From contig DASSTE010000002.1 in assembly GCA_035708085.1 (NCBI GenBank), positions 21,750 through 85,749 of the forward strand: a DNA stretch of 64,000 bases, read 5' to 3'. The position numbers and the translations under genes are program-made. Under the pieces are notes generated by a model. That model saw only the letters and a list, made by a program, of their open reading frames with translations, did no database searches and was not told the DNA's origin. The stretch is from DASSBR01 sp035708085 (GTDB lineage Bacteria; Pseudomonadota; Gammaproteobacteria; Natronospirales; DASSBR01). Shown here piece after piece: positions 45,548-54,507 of this stretch. Within the stretch, counting starts at the first letter, position 1, and each line of letters starts with the position of its first letter.

Positions 45548-46770
45548 GAGTAGCGCACCTGAGTGATATTCACTACGCGCCTGAAACCCTGAAAGAGGTG
45601 GACCGCTGCTTCACCTTCGCGGTGGACGCCGCGATCGATGAAAAGTGCGAAGCCGGGATTCTCTCCGGCGACCTGTTCGACCATAAAGTCGACCTGCATA
45701 CGCCAGCGGTCAACGCTGTCCTGACGCAAGTTCGGCGACTGGCAGATGCTATGCCGGTGCTGATCTTGCAGGGCACCTATTCGCATGACGCGCCCGGCTC
45801 GCTGGACGTGTTCAAGCATGTCGGTGGCCGGTTTCCCGTGCACGTGGCGGATCGCATCGAGCAAGTCTCGCTTTATCGGGACGAAAAACAGCATCTACAT
45901 TGGCGCGCCAGCGAGAACTGGCTATTTGAACGGATTCTCGCCGACACACTACTGCTGGTTTCCTGCCTGCCGTCCATCAACAAGGGCGAAGTCGCGGCCA
46001 AACTCGAATCCGTTGGCGACGCTGCCACGGCCGTCGGCGATGCCGTATTCGAACTCATGCAAGGCTGGGCACCGAACAACTTGCAAGCTCGCTCAGCCGG
46101 TATCCCGACGATCGTGACATCGCACGGCACGGTTTCCGGCTGCGTCACCGAACACGGCTGCCCGATGTCAGGACTCGACCATGAGTTTTCGACCGGCTCC
46201 CTGTTCGCCGCCGAGGCGAGCGCTGTAATGCTCGGCCACATCCACGCTCACCAGGAGTGGGAGCAGGACGGCCGCCGCATTGCCTACCCGGGCTCGGTCG
46301 GCCGCCTCCATTTCGGCGAAATGCAGGACAAGGGCCTGCTGATCTGGGACGTTGCCGCAGACCGCGCCGACGCCGAATTCATCGTCACGCCCGCCAAGGC
46401 GCTGCTGCAGGCCGACTTCGACGGCGCGCCCGACATGGCCGAACTGGCGACACTCTCCAAGACAGCTGAGGGCGCGCACGTCCGCGTGCGTTATCAAATC
46501 GACGAGGAATTCCGCAGCACCGTCGATAAAAGGGCGATCGAAAAGCTGTTCATGGACGCCGGTGCCGAAGTCTGCAAGGTCGAGGGCCGGATTAACCCGA
46601 TACAGCGCAGCCGCGCCAGCGGCATGAACAAGGCCGTGACGCTCGCCGACAAGGTGAAAAAGTGGGGCGAGGTGACCGAAACCGAGGCTGGCCCGCTGGT
46701 CGAGCGTCTGGCGATTTTAGAAAGCAAAGATACAGATCAGATAGTGGCCGACGTTGTGGGAGACGCGTGA
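45538..46770 (+). CDS. SbcD/Mre11-like exonuclease subunit
   Basis: The 410-residue protein has metal-site motifs HLSDIHY (about 7), SGDLFDH (about 43), TSHG (about 197) and GHIHAHQ (about 232). The usual GNHD is replaced by GTYSHD (about 79), seen in some phage homologues. A helical cap follows. It forms the nuclease of the SbcCD complex, cutting DNA ends and hairpins. The partner ATPase is at 47210. Confidence 0.9.
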   Translation: MPLRVAHLSDIHYAPETLKEVDRCFTFAVDAAIDEKCEAGILSGDLFDHKVDLHTPAVNAVLTQVRRLADAMPVLILQGTYSHDAPGSLDVFKHVGGRFPVHVADRIEQVSLYRDEKQHLHWRASENWLFERILADTLLLVSCLPSINKGEVAAKLESVGDAATAVGDAVFELMQGWAPNNLQARSAGIPTIVTSHGTVSGCVTEHGCPMSGLDHEFSTGSLFAAEASAVMLGHIHAHQEWEQDGRRIAYPGSVGRLHFGEMQDKGLLIWDVAADRADAEFIVTPAKALLQADFDGAPDMAELATLSKTAEGAHVRVRYQIDEEFRSTVDKRAIEKLFMDAGAEVCKVEGRINPIQRSRASGMNKAVTLADKVKKWGEVTETEAGPLVERLAILESKDTDQIVADVVGDA

Positions 46771-47213
46771 TGCACCACGGCAATAGACGCTCCGCCGGTG
46801 CCAGGCGCACTCGCGAATACAGGCAACGATTGACCGATGCCGGCGTTCAATCTGTGCATCTGTACTACAGAGATGAAGTGATGCCGGTGTTGCAGAAGCT
46901 GTGCACGCAATACGACCTCTCTATGTCGCAGATGGTCAATGCCCTCATTCTGGGCCACGCCACGCCTTATCGCCAACGCGCTGGGGGCGCGAACAAGAAA
47001 GCGCTCCGCGCGCTCAAGAACAACCCACCACCTATACGGCCTCGAAAAAACTCCCGCATGCTCAAGTTCGGAGGGAAAACTAAATCCATGGCCGAATGGT
47101 CGCGGGAAACGGGCATCGCGTACGCAGTCATACAAAGCCGCCTCAGATATGGCTGGTCGGTTGCTTCCGCGCTTCAAACGCCGGTAACGAAGCCAAAAGG
47201 ACGCAAGAAATGA
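46770..47213 (+). CDS. RHH-like protein with NUMOD-like C-terminal domain
   Basis: The 147-residue protein starts Arg-rich with a possible ribbon-helix-helix (VQSVHLYYRDEVMPVLQKLC) and ends in MAEWSRETGIAYAVIQSRLR and GWSVASAL. That end matches the C-terminal repeat of the HNH endonuclease two genes upstream. So it appears to be a DNA-binding protein built from homing-endonuclease parts. It lies between sbcD and sbcC. Confidence 0.65.
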   Translation: MHHGNRRSAGARRTREYRQRLTDAGVQSVHLYYRDEVMPVLQKLCTQYDLSMSQMVNALILGHATPYRQRAGGANKKALRALKNNPPPIRPRKNSRMLKFGGKTKSMAEWSRETGIAYAVIQSRLRYGWSVASALQTPVTKPKGRKK

Positions 47214-49645
47214 ACCCCAAAAAACTAACCCTCCGCAACTTCCACGGCATCCGCTCCGGCCTCGGCCGCGACGAACTGGTGCTGGACGTCGACAAGCTGG
47301 CCGGCGATGCCGAACTGGTCGCTATAACCGGCGACAACGGCATGGGCAAGACGACGACGCTGGACAATTTGCAGCCATTCAGGTTGATGGCCAGCCGCGC
47401 GACCGGCTACACGCCCGGCTCCTTCTCGTTCTATGACCAAGTCTATGGCGCGGAAGCCTTCAAAGAACTGATATGGGAACACGCCGGCGCGACTTACCGC
47501 TCCACCCTGGTCTTCAAAATGCCGGGCAAGACGCGCAAAACCGAGTGCTACCTGCATGTGCAGAGCGGCGACGACTGGACCCCGTACACGGCACCGGACG
47601 GCACCATCAGCGACGGCAAGACGGATACCTACGACCGCTGCGTCGAAGCCATCCTCGGTTCGCCGGAAATGTTCTTCACCTCCGCGTTCGCGGCGCAGAA
47701 CCGCAAGACGCTGTCCAACTACGGCAACGGCGAAATCAAGGGCCTGATGTCCGAACTGCTGGGACTCGACCGCGTACTGGCGCTCGGCAAGAAGGCCGGC
47801 GACGTCGCCAAGGGGCTGCGCACGCACTACGCCGCGATGGGCGACAGCATCGAGCGGCTGGCCGCGGCGGAATCGCAGCGCGACACCGCGACCGCGGACC
47901 TCACGCGCGACCGCGCCGGCCTGACCGATGCGCAAAAAGCCCGCCAGCAGGCCCGCGACAGCGTGCAGAAAGCGACGCGTGAACTAGCGGACCTGCAGGC
48001 GAGCCAGAACGCGAACGCCGAGGTGGAGGCGCGCCGCGCCGAACTGCAATCGCGGCTGCAAACCACGCAGGCGAGCGCCAACCAGGCGGCCGCCGAAATA
48101 CGCGCCGACATACAAGCGGCCGACAAGACGGCCTACGACGACTGCCAGGCGCTGCACAGCGACATCGTGCAGATCGACATGCGCACCGAGTCGCTGCAAA
48201 AGAGCATTGAGAATCAGCAGGCGCTGCTGGACCGCAAGCCGGAAATCGACGCCGCCGCCGAGCGCAAAAAGACGCTCGAAGCCGAGGAACCGGCGCGCGT
48301 CGAGACGCTTGAGAAGGCGCGTCAGGCGGCGGAACAGGTACAGGAGCACCGTGCGGAAATGGGCCGCCTCGGCGAACGGTTGACGGCCAAGGCGACGGCC
48401 GGCAAGGAAGCCGCCGCCGCGCTCGCACAACTCAAGGACCGCATCGGCCTGATCGGCGAAGTGCCGTGCGCCGGCACCGAATTGCAAAGCCGCTGCCAGT
48501 TGTTGAGCAACGCGATCGAGGCGCGCGATTCCATCCCGGCCGCGCAAGCGAAGGTCGATGCGCTGCGAAACGAGTACCAGGAGATGAAGCAGCACTTCGA
48601 CCAGGTCAAGGCCATCGTCGACGCCAACGGCGACCCCAATCAGGCGGTGCACGAGGCGGAAACCGCGCTCAATGAATTACGCCAACTTGTCAGTAATACT
48701 GACAAGTTGCTCGCGCTGCGCGAATCCTTCGACCATGCTTCGGCATCGATCGCCGACGCCCAGAAGGAAATCCGCGCGCTGGCGGACGACAAGGCAGTCA
48801 AGGAAGGCCGAATCAAGGCGCGCCAAGCGGAAGCCGACAAGCGCAAGGCGGAGCTGGAAGCGCGCCAGGCACTACAGAAAAGCGCCGCCGAAAACGCCCT
48901 CCAGCAGATCCAGACCGAACTCGACAAGCTGCCGACGCCTGCCGACGCGACCGTACTGGACGCCGCCGAAAAAGCGGTCGAAGACGCCGACGCGGCGCTA
49001 TCGCGCGCGGAACAGCAGATCGAAGCGCTGAATGCCGCCATCGCCACGGCCGAAGCAAACCGGCAGACGGCGGAAACAGAAATCCAGCGGCTTCAGCACA
49101 TCAAGAGCATCGCGACGCGCCTCGAAACCGAAATCGCCCACTGGTCGACACTCGCCAAAGCCTTGAGCAACGACGGCATCGTGGCGCTGTCAATCGACGA
49201 CGCCGGCCCGACACTCGCGAGCCTCACCAACGACCTGCTCACCAGCTGCTACGGCCCGCGCTTCACCGTCCGGATCGACACCCAGCGCGAGGCGCGCAAC
49301 GGCAACCTGAGCGAAGCGTTCGACGTGGTGGTGTTCGACGCGGAGCGCGACGACGAGAAGAGCATCCGGTTGGTGTCCGGCGGCGAGGAGGTCTGGCTGA
49401 ACGAAGCGCTCACGCGCGCCATCGCGCTATACCAGGCTCAAACGTCCGGCCGCGCCTACGGCTGCCTGCTGTCGGACGAATCGGACGGCGCGCTCTCCCA
49501 CAAGCGCAAGCAGCAGTTTGTCGCTATGAAGCGCAAGGTGCTGGAAATCGGCGGCTACAAGCGCGAACTGTTTATTTCCCACACACCCGAGCTATGGAGT
49601 CAGGCCGACGCGGTGATCGACATTGCACAATTCCAAATCAATTAA
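47210..49645 (+). CDS. SbcC/Rad50-like ATPase
   Basis: The 811-residue protein has an N-terminal Walker A GDNGMGKTT (about 44), two long coiled coils separated by a zinc-hook-like region (CAGTELQSRC near 420), and a C-terminal signature VSGGEEVW (about 721), Walker B-like LLSDESDG (about 756), and a SHTPEL switch. It pairs with the SbcD-like nuclease to process DNA ends and hairpins in recombination-dependent replication. ATG 47210 overlaps the upstream stop. Confidence 0.93.
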   Translation: MNPKKLTLRNFHGIRSGLGRDELVLDVDKLAGDAELVAITGDNGMGKTTTLDNLQPFRLMASRATGYTPGSFSFYDQVYGAEAFKELIWEHAGATYRSTLVFKMPGKTRKTECYLHVQSGDDWTPYTAPDGTISDGKTDTYDRCVEAILGSPEMFFTSAFAAQNRKTLSNYGNGEIKGLMSELLGLDRVLALGKKAGDVAKGLRTHYAAMGDSIERLAAAESQRDTATADLTRDRAGLTDAQKARQQARDSVQKATRELADLQASQNANAEVEARRAELQSRLQTTQASANQAAAEIRADIQAADKTAYDDCQALHSDIVQIDMRTESLQKSIENQQALLDRKPEIDAAAERKKTLEAEEPARVETLEKARQAAEQVQEHRAEMGRLGERLTAKATAGKEAAAALAQLKDRIGLIGEVPCAGTELQSRCQLLSNAIEARDSIPAAQAKVDALRNEYQEMKQHFDQVKAIVDANGDPNQAVHEAETALNELRQLVSNTDKLLALRESFDHASASIADAQKEIRALADDKAVKEGRIKARQAEADKRKAELEARQALQKSAAENALQQIQTELDKLPTPADATVLDAAEKAVEDADAALSRAEQQIEALNAAIATAEANRQTAETEIQRLQHIKSIATRLETEIAHWSTLAKALSNDGIVALSIDDAGPTLASLTNDLLTSCYGPRFTVRIDTQREARNGNLSEAFDVVVFDAERDDEKSIRLVSGGEEVWLNEALTRAIALYQAQTSGRAYGCLLSDESDGALSHKRKQQFVAMKRKVLEIGGYKRELFISHTPELWSQADAVIDIAQFQIN

Positions 49646-49656
49646 GCGGAGGTTCA

Positions 49657-50250
49657 ATGAAGCTGCTCTACTACCGGATCGAGGGCGACGACATTCTGGC
49701 ATTGGTCAAGGCGCGCGCCGAGCGTTACGCCCGGCTCATGGCGCTTCTGAAGACGGTCAAGAAGCGGTTTCGGATCCGCGAGGTCTACGGCTATCATTTC
49801 CATGCCTTTCGCGCGCTGCGCATCGAGGGCGTCATCTTCGAGGACGGCGCCCCGATCCCGCGCGGCTGGTACCAGCGCTACGGCGATCCGGCAGGCGTAC
49901 ACCGGCCATCGAAAGCATCCAAGGCCGGCAAGCGCATGACGCGGCTGCTGAACCTGTTCCGGCTACCCGAGCCGGTATCGATCTTTCGCGCCTGCGGCTG
50001 CGAGGTCATTCCAACCACCGATTCCGGCGCGTTTTACCCCAGCATCGGTATCGAGGGCGACACGTTCATCGTCGCCATCCCGGCGCCCGACGATGCCACG
50101 CACAGGCTCGTTGACGGCTTGGTCCCGCTGACCGACGCCGAGGTCCGCAAGCTGACGCGCAAGTCGAAGCGCGCGGCGAAGTCCCGGCTGCGGCGCTGGT
50201 GGCGCGCAGCCCGCGGCCTACTCAAAACCGACGGAGCAACCGCATCATGA
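49657..50250 (+). CDS. Hypothetical protein (197 aa)
   Basis: AGCGGAGG precedes the ATG. The protein starts MKLLYYRIEGDDILALVKAR and ends with a strongly basic tail (KSKRAAKSRLRRWWRAARGL), so nucleic-acid binding is likely. It follows sbcC and is coupled to the next gene (ATGA). Function unknown. Confidence 0.7.
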   Translation: MKLLYYRIEGDDILALVKARAERYARLMALLKTVKKRFRIREVYGYHFHAFRALRIEGVIFEDGAPIPRGWYQRYGDPAGVHRPSKASKAGKRMTRLLNLFRLPEPVSIFRACGCEVIPTTDSGAFYPSIGIEGDTFIVAIPAPDDATHRLVDGLVPLTDAEVRKLTRKSKRAAKSRLRRWWRAARGLLKTDGATAS

Positions 50251-50558
50251 AAGACAGCTGCTATCTGGTCATGTCCATGAAGGACAAGCGGTACCCAGGC
50301 AAAGGCTTGAGCATCCGCCTGACGCGGCATACGCCCAGCCTCGACCGCAATGAAATCGCGCTAAGCGTATCCATCGATCTGCCCGAAGCGCTGTTTCGGC
50401 GCCCGGCACTACAGGCCTCGATCGCGGTCCCGGAAGACGCCGTGTCCGCACCGACGATCGACGCCGACGTGGTCGAAAATATCCGCGAACTGGCGAGCGA
50501 GCATTTAGGCGTTGATCTGGCCATCAGCGTCGTGGATCCGGCGGGAGTGCAAGCATGA
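50247..50558 (+). CDS. Hypothetical protein (103 aa)
   Basis: The protein begins KDSCYLVMSMKDKRYPGKGL and continues with beta-rich segments. No domain recognised. It is coupled to both neighbours by ATGA overlaps. Confidence 0.65.
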   Translation: MKDSCYLVMSMKDKRYPGKGLSIRLTRHTPSLDRNEIALSVSIDLPEALFRRPALQASIAVPEDAVSAPTIDADVVENIRELASEHLGVDLAISVVDPAGVQA

Positions 50559-51016
50559 ACCCCGAAGCCCGCAAGCGGCTGCTGCGCCGCCGCATCGCCA
50601 AGCAGAAGGCCGAACTGCACGCCATCGAACGGCAGGAGCGCGACAACCGCAACAAGGCGCTCGTCGGCCTGTATTTCAAGATGCGTGCTCATTACCCGCA
50701 TCCAGAGACCAACCGGGATTACTGGTGGATTCACCTGCACGCGCTCCGCGCCGAGGCCGACGGCCTGCACTGCTTCCGCTTTGAAATGGATTGCTACGGC
50801 TATATCCGCGTGGCGCCAGACACGGTAACCAATGCCGACGCGCTGGTAACGACGTTCGAGTTTTCGACACAAGCGGACTTCCGCGACGCGTGGCGGGAGT
50901 GCACGAAGCGCATCACGGGCGACCGATGGTCCTCGCCGATGGAAGGCGGCGCGGTCCTCTTTCCGGCGCCTGATCGGCTCGCGAATGCGTGCGTCACCGA
51001 CCGGGTGACGCAATGA
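50555..51016 (+). CDS. Hypothetical protein (153 aa)
   Basis: It begins with a basic helix (ARKRLLRRRIAKQKAELHAI) and continues with an alpha/beta domain (YYWWIHLHA-like region, FRFEMDCYGYIRVAPD). No family recognised. It is coupled to both neighbours by ATGA overlaps. Confidence 0.65.
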   Translation: MNPEARKRLLRRRIAKQKAELHAIERQERDNRNKALVGLYFKMRAHYPHPETNRDYWWIHLHALRAEADGLHCFRFEMDCYGYIRVAPDTVTNADALVTTFEFSTQADFRDAWRECTKRITGDRWSSPMEGGAVLFPAPDRLANACVTDRVTQ

Positions 51017-51633
51017 AAGACCGCCCGATTATATTCAGCGGCCCCATGATCCGCGCGCTACTGCGAGAGATTGAGAAGCCGGGCAGCGGCAAGACGCAGA
51101 CCCGGCGGGTCGTAAAGCTCAACCTCGCCGGCCGCGTTGAGCTTCGCGGGCACAACTGGCATTGCGATGATCCCGAGGCATCGCGGGCCTGTCCCTATGG
51201 TCAGCCCGGCGACCTGCTATGGTGCCGGGAAACCTTTGGATGTTACTGTCATAACAGTGTTCAGCCGATTTGGGGCTGCGAACTCGCCTATCGGGCAACC
51301 GACGAAGATCACGATTATCCGTTATCGGGCTGGCGCCCTTCTATCCATATGCCCCGCTGGGCCAGCCGCATCACGCTGCAACTTACCGATGTGCGCGTTC
51401 AGCGGGTGCAGGACATCGGTGCCCCCGACGCGATCGCGGAAGGCATTGATGATCCCGCCGTGGGCCAAGCAGTCCCTGATTTTGCGCGCCTATGGGATTC
51501 GATCAACGAAAAACGTGGTTTCGGCTGGCAAAGCAACCCGCGGGTCTGGGCCCTGACGTTTAAGCCGATTCTCGCGAACATCGACGACGTACTGGCCCAT
51601 CCGGAGCGCCACAACATCGCGAGGGCAGCATGA
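51013..51633 (+). CDS. Phage ASCH-like protein
   Basis: The 206-residue protein has PIIFSGPMIRALL, KTQTRR, YGQPGDLLWCRETF, WRPSIHMPRWASRITL and VQDI near A-E-G, the conserved marks of phage ASCH-like proteins that resemble a PUA/EVE fold. A role in binding RNA or modified bases is possible. It is coupled to both neighbours by ATGA overlaps. Confidence 0.75.
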   Translation: MKDRPIIFSGPMIRALLREIEKPGSGKTQTRRVVKLNLAGRVELRGHNWHCDDPEASRACPYGQPGDLLWCRETFGCYCHNSVQPIWGCELAYRATDEDHDYPLSGWRPSIHMPRWASRITLQLTDVRVQRVQDIGAPDAIAEGIDDPAVGQAVPDFARLWDSINEKRGFGWQSNPRVWALTFKPILANIDDVLAHPERHNIARAA

Positions 51634-51848
51634 CCGAAACCGAACAAATGCTCTTCGACACATTCGGCACGTTCCACCTCAGTACCGACCAGATGGCCAA
51701 GGTCACCGGCTTCGCGAACAGCAAAAGCGTGCTCGAGGCCATCCGCCGCGGCACCTTCCCGATTCGAACGGTCTCGCAGAACAATCGGCGCAAGGCGGAT
51801 ATTCGGGACGCGGCCGCCTACCTGGACGGACTGAGGGAGGCGGGTTAG
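51630..51848 (+). CDS. Excisionase- or PrtN-like HTH protein (72 aa)
   Basis: TDQMAKVTGFANSKSVLEAI and FPIRTVSQNNRRKADIRDAA form an excisionase-like winged helix, resembling Pyocin activator PrtN/Xis proteins. It lies two genes from the integrase, a position that favours an excision role. Confidence 0.6.
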   Translation: MTETEQMLFDTFGTFHLSTDQMAKVTGFANSKSVLEAIRRGTFPIRTVSQNNRRKADIRDAAAYLDGLREAG

Positions 51849-51881
51849 ACATCTGCGGTCGGACTTAAAGAGGACTGAAAA

Positions 51882-52706
51882 ATGACCATTTGTATCTATC
51901 ACGGCAACTGCGCCGACGGCTTCGGCGCCGCATGGGCGATCCGGCAAGCGATTCCGGAAGCGAAATTCTACGCCGCAACCTACCAAGCGCCGCCGCCGAC
52001 GGACGTGAGTCATAAGCGCGTCGTCATGGTGGACTTCAGCTATAAGCGTCCGGTGCTGTTGGAAATGGCAAGCGAGGCCGAGAGCATTTTGATTCTCGAC
52101 CATCACAAGAGCGCCGCAGAAGACCTGGTTGATCTGCCCGCCAATGTGGTCGCCGTATTCGACATGGAACGCAGCGGCGCGATGATGGCGTGGCAACATT
52201 TCTTTCCGGACGTACCGCCGCCTCGACTGATCGAGCATATTCAGGATCGCGATTTATGGCGATTCGCGTTGCCCGGCACGCGCGAAATTCAGGCCAATCT
52301 GTTCAGCTACCCGTACGATTTCGATGTCTGGGATGAGCTGATGGCATCCGACGTCGAGGCATTACGCAGCGACGGCGCAGCGATCGAGCGCAAGCATCAC
52401 AAGGACATTGCCGAGTTGGTGAAGGTCACGAAGCGCCGCATGGTTATCGGCGGCTTCAATGTGCCGGTTGCGAATCTGCCGTACACGCTTAGCAGCGACG
52501 CCGGTCATTTAATGGGACAAGACGAGCCGTTTGCAGCTTGCTATTGGGACACGCCAGCCGGACGCGTCTTTAGCTTGCGCAGTCACGAAGCCGGGCAGGA
52601 CGTATCAGCCATCGCAAAGCGATACAGGGGTGGCGGCCACCGCCACGCGGCTGGTTTTCAGGTTCCACACGGCCACATCTTGGGCTCCTACTCGGAAGAA
52701 GGCTAG
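51882..52706 (+). CDS. DHH-family phosphoesterase
   Basis: The 274-residue protein has HGNCADGFG (motif I), VMVDFSYKR, the eponymous ILDHHKSA (about residue 83), HIQDRDLW, and a C-terminal DHHA1-like GGGHRHAAGF. This is the NrnB/cAMP-type oligonucleotide phosphoesterase. It may degrade short RNA or cyclic nucleotide signals. AAAGAGGAC precedes the ATG. It ends convergently with the integrase (4-base overlap). Confidence 0.85.
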   Translation: MTICIYHGNCADGFGAAWAIRQAIPEAKFYAATYQAPPPTDVSHKRVVMVDFSYKRPVLLEMASEAESILILDHHKSAAEDLVDLPANVVAVFDMERSGAMMAWQHFFPDVPPPRLIEHIQDRDLWRFALPGTREIQANLFSYPYDFDVWDELMASDVEALRSDGAAIERKHHKDIAELVKVTKRRMVIGGFNVPVANLPYTLSSDAGHLMGQDEPFAACYWDTPAGRVFSLRSHEAGQDVSAIAKRYRGGGHRHAAGFQVPHGHILGSYSEEG

Positions 52707-53824
52707 GCGACCGCTGCGACCCGCCGCGCCAGCTCGCGCGCGATCCGCTTCGGCTTGATGTGTGTGTACTTCTTAAGGCTTTTCCAGTCCTTGTGCCCGC
52801 TGAATACCGCCACTTCCTGAATCGACCAGCCGTCTTCGAACAAGCGGCTGATTGCCTCGTGGCGCAGGTCGTGGAACCGCAGGTCGTCGATCAACCGCGG
52901 CTTGTATCCCGGCTCCTGCTTCTTCTTCTCGTTCTCGCCGCGATTCCATATCTGGATCGTGCGGGCGAAGGCCTGCGTGATGCTGTGTGCATCCTCGTAG
53001 CCCCAGACCGAGTTGTCGACCACAGTCGAGCCGTCGGCCAGCGTCTTCACCCGCACCGGCAGATCGCGCAGGATTTCCATGGCCCGGGGAGACAGCGGAA
53101 TGACGCGGCCCTGCTGGCCGGTTTTCCAGTCCGTCTTGGACGCCGGAATCGTCAGCGTCGCATCTTTCCAGTTGATGTTAGGCCGCTGCATCGCGGCCAG
53201 TTCACCGCGGCGCATGGTGGTATGGAGATCAAATTCAATTAGTTCGGCGATCACCGTCGGCCGGTCGTGCTCGACCGACGCCAGCGCTTCCTGTTCCCAC
53301 GGCTCCAGCCGCCGGTCACGCTCATTGTTCGCACCGATCCGCCGCGTCTTGCGCAGAATCGGCGTGGCCGCATGCACCGGGTTAACATTTAGGTTAATAC
53401 CCCACAGCGCCTGGGCCGTGGTGAACACGTCCGCCAGCAGTGTCAATTCGCGTTTCACGGTATCGGACGCGACGGCCGTCAGCCGTTCATCGACATGATC
53501 CACAATCACCATCGGCGTCACGGCCACCATCGTCAGGTAGCCGAGGGCGTCTTTGAACATGGCAATACGGTATTCCTCGGTCTTGACCGAGCTGGCGCTT
53601 TTCTTCGCGGTGATGTCGCGCTGGTAGCGATCCAGCATGTCGGCGAGCGTCGTGCGCTCCGCCGCCTGCGTGCTGACGTAACTGCCGGTGTGGATCTGGG
53701 TTTCGATGCTCGCCGCCCAGCGTTCAGCGTCGAGCTTTTTCTTGAAAGTCTTGGCGACCGGCTTCTGGCCCTTGCGTCGGACGCGCACTACCCAGCCGGT
53801 TTTGCGTTTGATATAAGTCGCCAT
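52703..53824 (-). CDS. int: Tyrosine integrase
   Basis: The 373-residue protein has an N-terminal arm-binding domain, a SAM-like core-binding domain, and the catalytic set: Arg in TTMRRGEL (about 204), HDLRHEA (about 318), and GHKDWKSLKKYTH with the nucleophile Tyr near 355. It integrates the phage by site-specific recombination. It lies next to tRNA-Val with repeat-rich DNA between (53825-54126), the usual att arrangement. Confidence 0.93.
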   Translation of the reverse strand: MATYIKRKTGWVVRVRRKGQKPVAKTFKKKLDAERWAASIETQIHTGSYVSTQAAERTTLADMLDRYQRDITAKKSASSVKTEEYRIAMFKDALGYLTMVAVTPMVIVDHVDERLTAVASDTVKRELTLLADVFTTAQALWGINLNVNPVHAATPILRKTRRIGANNERDRRLEPWEQEALASVEHDRPTVIAELIEFDLHTTMRRGELAAMQRPNINWKDATLTIPASKTDWKTGQQGRVIPLSPRAMEILRDLPVRVKTLADGSTVVDNSVWGYEDAHSITQAFARTIQIWNRGENEKKKQEPGYKPRLIDDLRFHDLRHEAISRLFEDGWSIQEVAVFSGHKDWKSLKKYTHIKPKRIARELARRVAAVA

Positions 53825-53850
53825 GCTGCCCCCGTTCTTCGGTTATTGCA

Positions 53851-53868
53851 GTGTCACAAAATTGTCAC
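53851..53868 (+). repeat. 18-bp direct repeat, copy 1 (putative integrase arm site)
   Basis: GTGTCACAAAATTGTCAC, identical to 54081-54098; 27 bases upstream of the integrase start codon. Confidence 0.7.
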
Positions 53869-54080
53869 ACAGCCCGGTTGAGGAAGCAAGAGCCCTTTAG
53901 AATCAGCAGCTTACAAACCGTGAAACTGCCTTCACACGGCAGGGGTCCGAATGAAGGATGAGCCTAAAAAACAACTAAAAATCAATCACTTAGGAGAGAA
54001 TTACGGACAAGATTTTGTGACAATGTGACAATTTGAAGTCCATTTAATATCAGTCACTTACAGTTTGTGACATTCCTTCG

Positions 54081-54098
54081 GTGTCACAAAATTGTCAC
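54081..54098 (+). repeat. 18-bp direct repeat, copy 2 (putative integrase arm site)
   Basis: Exact second copy of GTGTCACAAAATTGTCAC. It lies 29 bases before the tRNA and overlaps the tRNA promoter region. Confidence 0.7.
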
Positions 54099-54126
54099 TT
54101 TCGGGTATAGTGGCGGCCCTGAGAAT

Positions 54127-54202
54127 GGTCGATTAGCTCAGTTGGTAGAGCACTACCCTCACATGGTAGGGGTCGCTGGTTCGAGTCCAGCATCGACCAC
54201 CA
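54127..54202 (+). tRNA. tRNA-Val (anticodon CAC)
   Basis: Acceptor GGTCGAT pairs with ATCGACC. D arm TTAGCTCAGTTGGTAGAGC, anticodon stem CTACC/GGTAG with loop CTCACAT (anticodon CAC), T arm GCTGG/CCAGC with TTCGAGT, and an encoded CCA. The gene is complete. Phage genes flank it on both sides, so it is either carried by the phage or rebuilt at an attachment site. Confidence 0.95.
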
Positions 54203-54207
54203 ACCAC

Positions 54208-54486
54208 TTATTTCTGCTTCCCCGATGCCTTAATGTACGGCGCGAGTTTTCTGCGCAGCGCCGCATCATCGCCCATCAGTACCCCAATGCTTTCGACCAG
54301 CGCCTTTTGCACTTCGGCCGGCGTGCTGGACTTCGTCAGGCTCCGGATCGGCAGCTTCGGCTTCGGCGGTATCGTCACCTTTTTGCAGCCGACCGGCACC
54401 GGCACCTTCACTACGTCGGGGATCTTCGGCGCGGTTGCGCAGCCGGCGAGCGCGGCCAATGACAACAATACAATTACCTTCTTCAT
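54208..54486 (-). CDS. Rz1-like outer-membrane spanin lipoprotein
   Basis: ATG 54486 gives a signal peptide with lipobox LAGC (MKKVIVLLSLAALAGC). The mature part is Pro-rich (VPVPVGCKKVTIPPKPKLP). This is the layout of o-spanins, which join the i-spanin across the periplasm in the last step of lysis. It directly follows the i-spanin gene on the same strand. Confidence 0.75.
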   Translation of the reverse strand: MKKVIVLLSLAALAGCATAPKIPDVVKVPVPVGCKKVTIPPKPKLPIRSLTKSSTPAEVQKALVESIGVLMGDDAALRRKLAPYIKASGKQK

Positions 54487-54507
54487 CCGTCGTTCGTCGG
54501 CCACATA

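Larger units (their letters stand above)
53825..54126. other. Repeat-rich intergenic region, putative attP and arm sites
   Basis: Between int and tRNA-Val no gene is present. The DNA is AT-richer and contains two exact 18-base copies of GTGTCACAAAATTGTCAC (53851-53868 and 54081-54098), inverted TTTTGTGACA and TGTGACA copies near 54013-54033 and 54063, and TCA[AG]TCACTTA-like motifs near 53981 and 54050. Repeats beside a tyrosine integrase gene are typical of arm-type binding sites. The tRNA promoter -10 TATAGT is at 54106-54111. Confidence 0.6.

Noticed and set aside
54127..54202. tRNA as proof of a host-phage boundary
   Set aside because: Phage lysis and tail genes begin 6 bases after it and the integrase lies before it, so a boundary is not supported on this evidence.
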